Below are positions 44,884 through 52,259 of a stretch of 64,000 nt of DNA, in pieces. Below the pieces are notes generated by a model, which worked only from the letters and a program-made list of their open reading frames with translations, did not search any database and was not told the DNA's origin. How positions within the stretch are numbered: position 1 is the stretch's first letter; the number at the start of each line of letters is the position of its first letter. Position numbers and translations under genes: made by a program. The DNA comes from Rhodovulum strictum (GTDB lineage Bacteria; Pseudomonadota; Alphaproteobacteria; Rhodobacterales; Rhodobacteraceae): assembly GCF_009649175.1 (NCBI RefSeq), contig NZ_WJPO01000007.1:91342-155341 (forward strand), given 5' to 3'.

Positions 44884-46482
44884 ATGCCGACCGATACCGG
44901 CTTTCCCGCATCAGCCGCCAAGGATGCGGACCTGCGCCTGACCGCTCCGGCGGGGTGGCGCGGGACCACCGGGCGCCTTGCCATCGCAGGCGCCTTCCTG
45001 ATCTGCGCCGCCGTCTATGCCGCGACCGGATCGGGCGAAAACGCCCTCCTGCTTGCGCTGGCTGCCGGGTTCGGCGGGTACATGGCGCTGAATATCGGGG
45101 CCAATGACGTTGCCAACAATATCGGCCCGACCGTCGGGGCGCGGGTCATGCCGATCGGCGCCGCGCTGGTCATGGCCGCCCTGTGCGAGGCCGCGGGCGC
45201 GATCATCGCGGGCGGCGAGGTGGTCGGAACGATCCGCTCGGGCATCATCGACCCCGCGCTGATTCCCTCGACCCAGGCCTATGTCTGGGCGATGCTGGCC
45301 GCGCTGCTGGCGGGGGCGGTCTGGCTGAACCTGGCCACCGCGGTCGGGGCGCCGGTCTCGACCACCCATTCCATCGTCGGCGGCGTGCTGGGCGCCGGGA
45401 TCGCGGCGGCGGGACCGGCCGTGGTGAACTGGGGCGTGATGGGCAACATCGCCGCGTCCTGGGTGGTTTCGCCGATGATCGGGGCGGCGCTTGCGGCGCT
45501 CTGCCTGTACCTCGTCAAGCGCGGCATCACCTATCAGCCGGACCTGCGCGCCGCCGCCTATCGCGGCGTGCCGCTCCTGGCCGCGGCAATGGCTTGGGCC
45601 TTCACCGTCTACCTGCTGCTCAAGGGCCTGTCGAAAATCGTCGATGTCACGACCTCCATGGCGGTTCTGGGCGGGCTGATCGTGGCGCTGGCGGTCTGGG
45701 GGCTGATGCGCGGCCATGTCGCCCGGCGCCTGACCCGGATCGAGAACAGCAAGGACGGCGTGAACCGCCTGCTGGGCATCCCGCTGATCCTGGCGGCCGG
45801 GGCGCTGTCCTTCGCGCATGGCTCGAACGACGTGGCCAATGCCATCGGGCCGCTGGCGGGCATCGTCGATGCGCTTGGCACGGGCGAGTTCCACGGCAGG
45901 GCCGCGATCCCGCTCTGGGTGCTGGTGCTGGGCGCGATCGGGCTGCTGATCGGCCTGCTGACCTATGGCCCGCGGGTGATCCGCACCATCGGCGACGAAC
46001 TGACCGATCTCGACCCGATCCGCGCCTGGTGCATCGCCATGTCGGCCACCATGACCGTGATCCTTGCCAGCCAGCTCGGCCTGCCGATCTCGACCACCCA
46101 TGTCACGGTGGGCGCGGTGCTGGGCGTCGGCTTCCTGCGCGAAAAGCTGAAAACCCGCCACGCCGCGATCATCGCCGAGATCCGCGCCCATCACCCGCAG
46201 GGCGACAGCGCCGCGGCCGAGCAGTTCATCGCCCGCTTCCACGCAACGCCCTTCGGCGCGCGCAAGGCGATGCTGGCCGACCTCAAGGCGCGCAACCGCG
46301 CCGGGGTGCCCGCGCCGCTGGACCGCGAAGACCGCAAGGTACTGGACCGCGCGCACAGGCGCGACCTGGTGAACCGCAGCCTGATGCTGCGCATCTTCGC
46401 CGCCTGGATCGTCACGGTGCCCGCAACGGCGGTGCTGTCCGCGCTGATCTACTACACCCTGCGCGGGATCCTGATGCCCTGA
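44884..46482 (+). CDS. PiT family inorganic phosphate transporter
   Basis: 532 residues, start ATG 44884 behind AGGAG. The two inverted PiT signatures are both present: NIGANDVANNIGPTVGAR near residue 75 and HGSNDVANAIGPLAGIVDAL near residue 315, each with the GxNDVAN core. About ten to twelve membrane segments and a long hydrophilic stretch near 420-490 fit alphaproteobacterial PiT proteins. It should import phosphate (or metal phosphate) with protons. It stands alone and is followed by GC-rich hairpins. Confidence 0.9.
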   Translation: MPTDTGFPASAAKDADLRLTAPAGWRGTTGRLAIAGAFLICAAVYAATGSGENALLLALAAGFGGYMALNIGANDVANNIGPTVGARVMPIGAALVMAALCEAAGAIIAGGEVVGTIRSGIIDPALIPSTQAYVWAMLAALLAGAVWLNLATAVGAPVSTTHSIVGGVLGAGIAAAGPAVVNWGVMGNIAASWVVSPMIGAALAALCLYLVKRGITYQPDLRAAAYRGVPLLAAAMAWAFTVYLLLKGLSKIVDVTTSMAVLGGLIVALAVWGLMRGHVARRLTRIENSKDGVNRLLGIPLILAAGALSFAHGSNDVANAIGPLAGIVDALGTGEFHGRAAIPLWVLVLGAIGLLIGLLTYGPRVIRTIGDELTDLDPIRAWCIAMSATMTVILASQLGLPISTTHVTVGAVLGVGFLREKLKTRHAAIIAEIRAHHPQGDSAAAEQFIARFHATPFGARKAMLADLKARNRAGVPAPLDREDRKVLDRAHRRDLVNRSLMLRIFAAWIVTVPATAVLSALIYYTLRGILMP

Positions 46483-46483
46483 T

Positions 46484-46509
46484 CCCGGCGCCGGGGCGCG
46501 ACAAGCCCC
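46484..46509. terminator. Possible transcript end after the phosphate transporter
   Basis: Two overlapping foldable elements follow the stop codon by 1 to 10 bases: the palindrome CCCGGCGCCGGG (46484-46495) and GGGGC-GCGACAA-GCCCC (46493-46509). They could form alternative stems. A T-run is missing. The convergent 131-residue gene ends 25 bases further. Confidence 0.3.
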
Positions 46510-46533
46510 GCAACCGGGACTGAGCCGCGCGCG

Positions 46534-46929
46534 CTATGTGCGGACCAGCTGGGTCAGCGGAACGCGGGTGCCGTCCTCCAGTTCCAGCATGATCCGCTCC
46601 AGCGGCAGTTCCGCGATCAGCCGTTGCGCGGGGCTCAGGCCCTTGTCGCGCGGGCGCGCGGCGATCAGCGCCTTGGCGGCCTCGATCGCCTTGAAGATCG
46701 TGGTCGCCCCGGCAGCGGCGGCCACCAGATGCGGCGCATAGCTTACCAGCGCGTCGATGATCAGCGCGATCCCCGCACTGGCGCGTTCGGCGCCCAGGCT
46801 GACCTCGGGCTCGGCCAGGTCGGGCTGGCCCGCGATGGCCTCTTGCAGAAGCGCGGCGGCTTCGCGGGCGATCTCGGGGTCGGTGCCGGGCGGCAATTCC
46901 GCCTCCAGCAGGATACGGGTCTGGTCCAT
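46534..46929 (-). CDS. Small protein associated with a CHAT protease (EACC1-like)
   Basis: 131 residues. An acidic N-terminal part (PPGTDPEIAREAAALLQEAI) is followed by a hydrophobic alanine-rich segment (ALIIDALVSYAPHLVAAAAG, about 55-78) and a short C-terminal beta strand region (ERIMLELEDGTRVPLTQL). This order, and the gene's fixed partner, resemble the effector-associated constant component (EACC1) proteins described beside CHAT or caspase effectors in bacterial conflict systems. The resemblance is by pattern only. Translation is coupled to the protease gene through a TGATG overlap. It may be a regulator, a membrane-perturbing subunit or a substrate of the protease. Confidence 0.6.
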   Translation of the reverse strand: MDQTRILLEAELPPGTDPEIAREAAALLQEAIAGQPDLAEPEVSLGAERASAGIALIIDALVSYAPHLVAAAAGATTIFKAIEAAKALIAARPRDKGLSPAQRLIAELPLERIMLELEDGTRVPLTQLVRT

Positions 46930-49844
46930 CAGCTTTCTCCTTGGCTGCCAAAGGCAAAGATCGCGGGCGAAAACGCGCAGAGCGCATAGGGCGCCCAGGC
47001 ATAGGGGTCGCGCTCGACCCGGCGCAGGCCGGGGCTGTCCAGATAGGCGCGGATCGCGCGGTGCAGCGCCTCGGCCGGGCGCGCGCCCTGCCCCAGCGCC
47101 TCGAACAGATGCCCGGCGATCCGGTGCGCCGTGGCATCCCCCGCCCGCCAGAGCGGCGCCAGCACCGCCCCCGCCCCGGCCAGCAGGAACGCCGCCTGAA
47201 GCCCGTAAAGCGCATCCGCGGGCAGCGTCTCAAGCCCCTCGATCCGCGCGGCGCGGCGGCCCGAATAACAGGCGGTGCTGACCACCAGCCCCGCCGACAG
47301 CGCCAGACAGGCCAGGTCGATCCCGTCGATCGCCCCGTCGCACAGCGCCAGCGTCGTTTCCATCGGCGCGCGGGCCAGCGCGGGATCGGCCACATCGGTC
47401 CCATGCAGCGCGACCAGCACCGTATCGGCCGCACCCAGCCGCGGATCGGACAGGAACGCCGCCCGCGTGGCCCCGGCCCCCAGCAGCGTCGCGCCATGGC
47501 GGAACTGCGCGGCGGCGGCGCGCGCCTCGGCCTCGGCCTGCGGCAGGTCGATCAGGCGCCGCCCGGCTGCATCGGTCGCCGTGGTGCTGCGGGTGGCAAC
47601 GCCAAGGAACCGGGGCGCGGCGGGCCAGCACCGGCCGGGCCGGGTCAGCGCGGTCAGGTTCGGCACCGTCGCCACCGGGCGGCCCAGGATCAGCGGCTGC
47701 CCGTCCAGCGGCAGCGCCCCCCAGGGCAGGCCGTGCAACGCGCGATGCGGCACGATGGCAAGCTCCGGCGCGGCGGCCAGCGCCGGACGGAACGCCTCGG
47801 GCAGCAGGATATCGGCCAGCGCCGCCAGATGGGCGGGCAGATCCAGGCTCAGCCGGCTTGGCTGCAACACCGCCGCCAGACGCGCCGCGAAATCGGGCCA
47901 TTCGGACAGCAGGCGGCGGACCTGAACAACCTCGCCCGCGGTAATCAGCGTCAGGTCCAGCACATCGGGCGCCATGAAGAACGCGCTCAGCACCGCCGCC
48001 CCGCCCAGCCGGGCCTGAAGCGCGGCAAGCTCGAAATCGGGCCGCAGGCGCGGCCGCGCGATCATCAGCTCGTCCCAGGCCAGCCGCCGCTCGATCCGCA
48101 GCCGGGCGGCGCGTTCGGGGTCGGGCTCGGCGCGCAGCCGCCCGGACAGCGCGATCACCTCGCGGCGCAGCGGGTCGGTGGCGGGCGCGGCCAGCGGCGG
48201 GCCATGGATTTCCTGCGCGCGCAGCCGGTCCAGCAGGCGCAGCCGCTCGGCATGATCGCCCGCCTTGCCCGCCATATGCGCCGCCGCCAGATAGGGCAGC
48301 ACCTTGTCCGCCATGAAGGCCGAGGGCAGATAGGCCGCGTTCAGCCGGGCGCGGCGGGCCTCGATCCGCTCGACCAGCGCGCGCAGATCGGCGCGCTTGC
48401 GCTCGGGCGGGTGCGTGTCGTCGGGCAACAGCGACAGCCCCAGCACCGCCTGGATATCCTGCCACAGATCGTCGGCCTGCTGCGCGATCCGGGCCGCGCG
48501 CCGGTAATCCCCGCTTGCGCGCTCGGGCACGCCCAGATCCGCCCACATGCCTGCCGCCTGCGTCAGCGCCTGCGCCGCCAGCACCGGCTGAAGCCCCGGA
48601 TCCTCCGCCAGCGCCTCCAGTTCCGCGGCCAGCGCGACCGATGCCCCCTCGGCCTCGGCCCGGTCCGCCAGCGCATCCAGCCGACGCGAGGCGCCCAGAT
48701 CAAGCGGCACATAGGGCAGCGGCGGCGGCGCGGTCAGGTCGGCATCGGCCAGCGCCGCGGCGATATGCACCTCATCGGGATCGGGTTCGGCGGCCAGCGC
48801 GGCGGACCGCGCCATCGCCCTGTCGCCCAGATCGCTCAGCCGCTGGAACGCCGCCAGATGCACCTGCCCCGCCTCGCTGCTCTGGCGCAGGATGTTGGCC
48901 CGTTTCATCAGCGCGGTCATCACCCCGCTGAAGCGCGCGAACCGCTCTGTCGCGCCCGGCGGCTGGCCGTTCAGCGGCACAAGCGACAGCGCCGCAACGG
49001 CATCCAGAACCGCCTGCGGCGGGGCGGTTTCGGGCAGCGGCAGCCCCGCCTCGGCCAGCGTTCCGGCAGCATCCTCGACCAGATGGCGGGCGCCCGCGAC
49101 ATCGCCGACACCGCGATACAGATCGGCCAGCGTCATCAGCAGCACGACCCGTTCGGGCAGCGCCAGATCGGCCAGGCTGTGGCGCACCAGCGGGATCAAC
49201 CGGCTCAGCGCGCGGTCGGGATAGCGGGCGCCGAAGCGGTCCACATAGGCGATCACCTCGGCAAACAGCGCGTCATGGGTCACGCTGGATGCCTCGCGCA
49301 GCGCGACGATGGCCCAGAACGCGCGCTCGGCCTCGTCATGGCGCCCCGCAAGGACAAGGGCACGGCCGCGCGCAGACTGGATCAGCGCGCGGTAATCCTC
49401 CAGTTCCGCCGCCTCGCGCGGGGAGCCGGCCGCGCCGATCGCCTCCAGCCTCTCCTCGGCCCGCGCCAGATCCGCCAGCGCGGCCTCGGCCTCGCCCGCC
49501 GCCATCCCCGGCGCCATCAGCGCATTGACCTGCAACAGCGCGCGCGTGAACGCATCCCCCGGCGCGGTATCGGCGCCCCGCCCCAGCGCCGCGGCCCGCG
49601 CGCCCACCGCCTCGGCATAGGCCACCGCCCCGGGCGGCAGGGCATGGCCCGAAAGCTGCCGCTGGCGCAGCCGCAGGGCCACCTGCCCGGCAGCATCGGC
49701 CGCCAGCCTTTCCGGCGCGGGCCCCTGCCCGCCCGCCATCAACGCGGCAACGATCCGCGCGGCCTCAAGATGCGCGGGCATGCAGGCCCGGTCGAAACCG
49801 GACCAGTCCAGTTCGGAGTCCCCCAGGGCAGCGGCATTCGGCAT
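46929..49844 (-). CDS. TPR-CHAT caspase-like protease
   Basis: 971 residues from ATG 49844 with GGGAAGG upstream. Residues 1-580 are helical, TPR-like (for example DLYRGVGDVAGARHLVEDAA; AQALTQAAGMWADLGVPERA). The C-terminal CHAT domain (about 590-971) carries the catalytic pair His814 in VLVALHGTD and Cys859 in VSTACYSGRR; the usual consensus is SACxTG, here TACYSG. Motifs such as PHRALHGLPWGALPL and GAGAVLAPLWRAGD complete the family pattern. No signal peptide, so it acts in the cytoplasm. TPR-CHAT proteins cleave partner proteins on an infection or stress signal in known systems; no CRISPR, NTPase or sensor gene is adjacent here. Confidence 0.85.
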   Translation of the reverse strand: MPNAAALGDSELDWSGFDRACMPAHLEAARIVAALMAGGQGPAPERLAADAAGQVALRLRQRQLSGHALPPGAVAYAEAVGARAAALGRGADTAPGDAFTRALLQVNALMAPGMAAGEAEAALADLARAEERLEAIGAAGSPREAAELEDYRALIQSARGRALVLAGRHDEAERAFWAIVALREASSVTHDALFAEVIAYVDRFGARYPDRALSRLIPLVRHSLADLALPERVVLLMTLADLYRGVGDVAGARHLVEDAAGTLAEAGLPLPETAPPQAVLDAVAALSLVPLNGQPPGATERFARFSGVMTALMKRANILRQSSEAGQVHLAAFQRLSDLGDRAMARSAALAAEPDPDEVHIAAALADADLTAPPPLPYVPLDLGASRRLDALADRAEAEGASVALAAELEALAEDPGLQPVLAAQALTQAAGMWADLGVPERASGDYRRAARIAQQADDLWQDIQAVLGLSLLPDDTHPPERKRADLRALVERIEARRARLNAAYLPSAFMADKVLPYLAAAHMAGKAGDHAERLRLLDRLRAQEIHGPPLAAPATDPLRREVIALSGRLRAEPDPERAARLRIERRLAWDELMIARPRLRPDFELAALQARLGGAAVLSAFFMAPDVLDLTLITAGEVVQVRRLLSEWPDFAARLAAVLQPSRLSLDLPAHLAALADILLPEAFRPALAAAPELAIVPHRALHGLPWGALPLDGQPLILGRPVATVPNLTALTRPGRCWPAAPRFLGVATRSTTATDAAGRRLIDLPQAEAEARAAAAQFRHGATLLGAGATRAAFLSDPRLGAADTVLVALHGTDVADPALARAPMETTLALCDGAIDGIDLACLALSAGLVVSTACYSGRRAARIEGLETLPADALYGLQAAFLLAGAGAVLAPLWRAGDATAHRIAGHLFEALGQGARPAEALHRAIRAYLDSPGLRRVERDPYAWAPYALCAFSPAIFAFGSQGES

Positions 49845-49917
49845 GCTGGCGCCTTCCCGCAACGCACGCCCCAAGGATAGGGCCGAAGCCCGCTTGCGCG
49901 CAACTGCGGCGGCGCGC

Positions 49918-50715
49918 TCACTCCAGCAGCAGCTTCAGCCCCGAACCCAGCAACAGCAGCGCAAGGATCCCGCGCAGCCAGCGGTCGGACAGATAGCGGC
50001 TGCCGATCACCGCGCCGATGCTGCCGCCCAGGGCAACCGCGATCAGCCACAGCGGCAGCGCCGCGGGGATCTGGTCCCAGACCGCATGGGCGCCCAACAG
50101 CGCCGCGGCCGAATTCATCAGGTTGTAGACCGCGCAGGTCGCAGCCGTCTGGCGCGGCGTGCCCCAGTTCATCGCCAGGATCACCGGCGCCAGGAACACG
50201 CCGCCCCCGGTGCCGGTCGTGCCCGAGACAAAGCCGATCGCCGCCCCGGTGAACAGCGCCGCGGCAATGGGCGGCGGCCGCGGCGGCCGCGCCAGCCCGG
50301 TTGGCCCGCGCAGCGCCGTGCGGGCCATCTGGGCGGCCGACAGGATCAGCACCGCGCCGACGATCGGAAAATAGACCCGCTCGGGCAGATGCACGGCCCC
50401 GCCCAGCATCGAGAACGGAAAGCCCAGCACCGCGAACGGCCAGACATTGCGCCAGCCAAGCCGCCCGGCCCTGAGAAACAGCACCGTGCCGATGCCCGCC
50501 ACCGCCATGTTCAGCGCCAGCGCCGTGGTCTTCATCGCCGGGGCGGCAAACCCGGCCAGCGCCATCACCGCCAGATAGCCCGACGCCCCGGCCTGCCCGA
50601 CCGAGGCATAAAGCGCCGCGACCCCCAGAAAGGCGGCGGCAAGAAACAGGGTTGCACTGTCCAAGGCGGGGCGGCTCCACGATCCGGCCCGCCGGTCGCG
50701 CGGCAGGCCCCCCAT
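49918..50715 (-). CDS. Sulfite exporter TauE/SafE family permease
   Basis: 265 residues with about eight hydrophobic segments and the duplicated TauE/SafE pattern: ASVGQAGASGYLAVMALAGF in the first half and GFVSGTTGTGGGVFLAPVIL in the second. Family members move sulfite, sulfoacetate or other sulfur-containing anions, and many have unknown cargo. Start 50715 follows AGGG. It lies 73 bases upstream (on the same strand) of the CHAT gene without overlap, so linkage to it is uncertain. The start region faces the SH3 gene. Confidence 0.85.
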   Translation of the reverse strand: MGGLPRDRRAGSWSRPALDSATLFLAAAFLGVAALYASVGQAGASGYLAVMALAGFAAPAMKTTALALNMAVAGIGTVLFLRAGRLGWRNVWPFAVLGFPFSMLGGAVHLPERVYFPIVGAVLILSAAQMARTALRGPTGLARPPRPPPIAAALFTGAAIGFVSGTTGTGGGVFLAPVILAMNWGTPRQTAATCAVYNLMNSAAALLGAHAVWDQIPAALPLWLIAVALGGSIGAVIGSRYLSDRWLRGILALLLLGSGLKLLLE

Positions 50716-50851
50716 CACTCGGCCCTGACGCGCCAAAGCGCAAGCCTGCGCCGCCCCGCAGGGCAGGCCCCGGCGAATCGCGTAGGAAATGTCCCGCCGC
50801 GTGCTACCCTGCCGCCAGCGAAACGCGATCCCGTTCCCTGGAGAGCCGGAA

Positions 50852-51715
50852 ATGCCTGGATTGACGAATGGAATTTCCCTCAAGCCGCTGATTTTCCTTG
50901 GTTGCACCGCGCTGCTGCTGGCCTGGGCTGCCGCCCCGCCCGCCCACGCACAGGCAACCCCCCGGGCCGAACCCGTGACCGGCCCCGATGTCACGACCAT
51001 CGGCGGGATCGCACCGAATGCCCGGGTCAATGTGCGCGGCGGCCCGGCAACGATGTTCCCCGTCGTCGGCACCATCGGCTATGGCACACGGGTGCGCATG
51101 GGCAGATGCATCGGCGGCGGCACCGCGCGCTGGTGCCAGATCGAGGCGGTGGATGGCTCCGTCTCGGGCTATGTCGCCGGGCGGTTTCTGGTGCAGGGCG
51201 GCGCCGCGCCGCCGGCGGGCGACATCGACGGCGGGCCGGATTTCTGGGCGGTTCAGGGGCTTCCCGCGGGCTCGCCGCTGAACGTGCGGCGCGACCCCTC
51301 GGCCGCGTCCCCGGCGCTGGCCACGCTGCGCGAGGGCGAGATCGTGCGCAATCTGGGCTGCCGCGTCGCCGATGGCGCGCGCTGGTGCCGGATCGGGTCG
51401 ATCACGGGCATGGATGTCACCGGCTGGGTGGCGGGCCGCTACCTGCGCGAATCGCGCGGCCCGGCCGTGGTCCAGCCCCCCATCGCGGGTGGCCCCGATT
51501 TCTATGTCGTCTCGGGCCTGCCTGCGGGCGACACGCTGAACATCCGGGCGCAGCCCTCGGCGCAAAGCACCGTTCTGGGGCGGCTTGCCGCGGGCGCGCG
51601 GGTGCGCAACCTTGGCTGCCAGCAGACCGGCCAGACGCGCTGGTGCCGAATCCAGACCACCGGCGGGGTCGAGGTGACGGGCTGGGTGAACGGGCGCTAC
51701 CTGCGCGAAGGCTGA
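50852..51715 (+). CDS. Exported protein with three bacterial SH3 domains
   Basis: 287 residues. N-terminal signal or anchor segment (LIFLGCTALLLAWAAAPPAHA, cleavage likely after AHA). Three SH3_3 repeats follow at about 58-115, 135-195 and 215-285; each has a LNVRxxPS-type strand, a cysteine pair (LGCRV...RWCRI; LGCQQ...RWCRI) and a GWVxGRYLRE ending. The paired cysteines suggest one disulfide per repeat. Such periplasmic SH3 proteins often bind the cell wall. GGAGAG precedes the ATG. It converges on the sarcosine oxidase operon. Confidence 0.82.
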   Translation: MPGLTNGISLKPLIFLGCTALLLAWAAAPPAHAQATPRAEPVTGPDVTTIGGIAPNARVNVRGGPATMFPVVGTIGYGTRVRMGRCIGGGTARWCQIEAVDGSVSGYVAGRFLVQGGAAPPAGDIDGGPDFWAVQGLPAGSPLNVRRDPSAASPALATLREGEIVRNLGCRVADGARWCRIGSITGMDVTGWVAGRYLRESRGPAVVQPPIAGGPDFYVVSGLPAGDTLNIRAQPSAQSTVLGRLAAGARVRNLGCQQTGQTRWCRIQTTGGVEVTGWVNGRYLREG

Positions 51716-51738
51716 CGCCCATCGCGGGCCGGCGCCGC

Positions 51739-52245
51739 CTACAGACCGGCGGCCAGTTCCTGTTGCCCGATCTCCAGCAGGCTGCGCACATGCGGCGCAA
51801 AGGACCGCCAGACATCCATGCGGAACATGTCTGGCCCGTCGCGCCACAGGATGACGCTTGCGCTGTCGAACAGCGTGCGCACCCCGCGGCCCGGTGCCAG
51901 CCGGTCCAGATCGCGCGGGCAGCCCATGGACAGCAGCGTTGCGGCCGCAGGCCCGGAAATGCGGAAACCGACCTCGCGATGCGAAATGTCGGTCAGGCTG
52001 TGCGGCGCGCGTGCATAGATCCCGGCCAGATCGGCCACGATGCCCGCGCGCGCCTCCTCGGGTGCCGTCAGCAGCCATTCGTCGGGGCCAAGGCACAGCA
52101 CCGCCAGATCGCCCCTGTCGGCGCGCTCCCCGATCCGGCCCGGCAGGGTCAGCCCCAGCGCCTTGCCCACCGCCGCCACGCCCTTGTCGCGCACCCGCAG
52201 GGAAAACCGCGCGACCGGGGCCAGTTCCTCGACCGTGACTTGCAT
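51739..52245 (-). CDS. soxG: Sarcosine oxidase gamma subunit
   Basis: 168 residues. The SoxG fold (related to the folate-binding GcvT-like domain) is indicated by LGPDEWLLTAPEEA, SLTDISHREVGFRISGP and RMDVWRSFAPHV near the end, all usual SoxG segments. AAAGGA stands 6 bases before ATG 52245, and the gene starts 15 bases after the soxA stop. Last gene of soxB-soxD-soxA-soxG. The heterotetramer oxidises sarcosine to glycine and passes the methyl group to tetrahydrofolate. Confidence 0.9.
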   Translation of the reverse strand: MQVTVEELAPVARFSLRVRDKGVAAVGKALGLTLPGRIGERADRGDLAVLCLGPDEWLLTAPEEARAGIVADLAGIYARAPHSLTDISHREVGFRISGPAAATLLSMGCPRDLDRLAPGRGVRTLFDSASVILWRDGPDMFRMDVWRSFAPHVRSLLEIGQQELAAGL

Positions 52246-52259
52246 GGGATATCCTTTCC

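Noticed and set aside
46929..49844. CHAT protease as part of a type III-E CRISPR (craspase) system
   Set aside because: No CRISPR array, Cas7-11 or other cas gene is present within the window.
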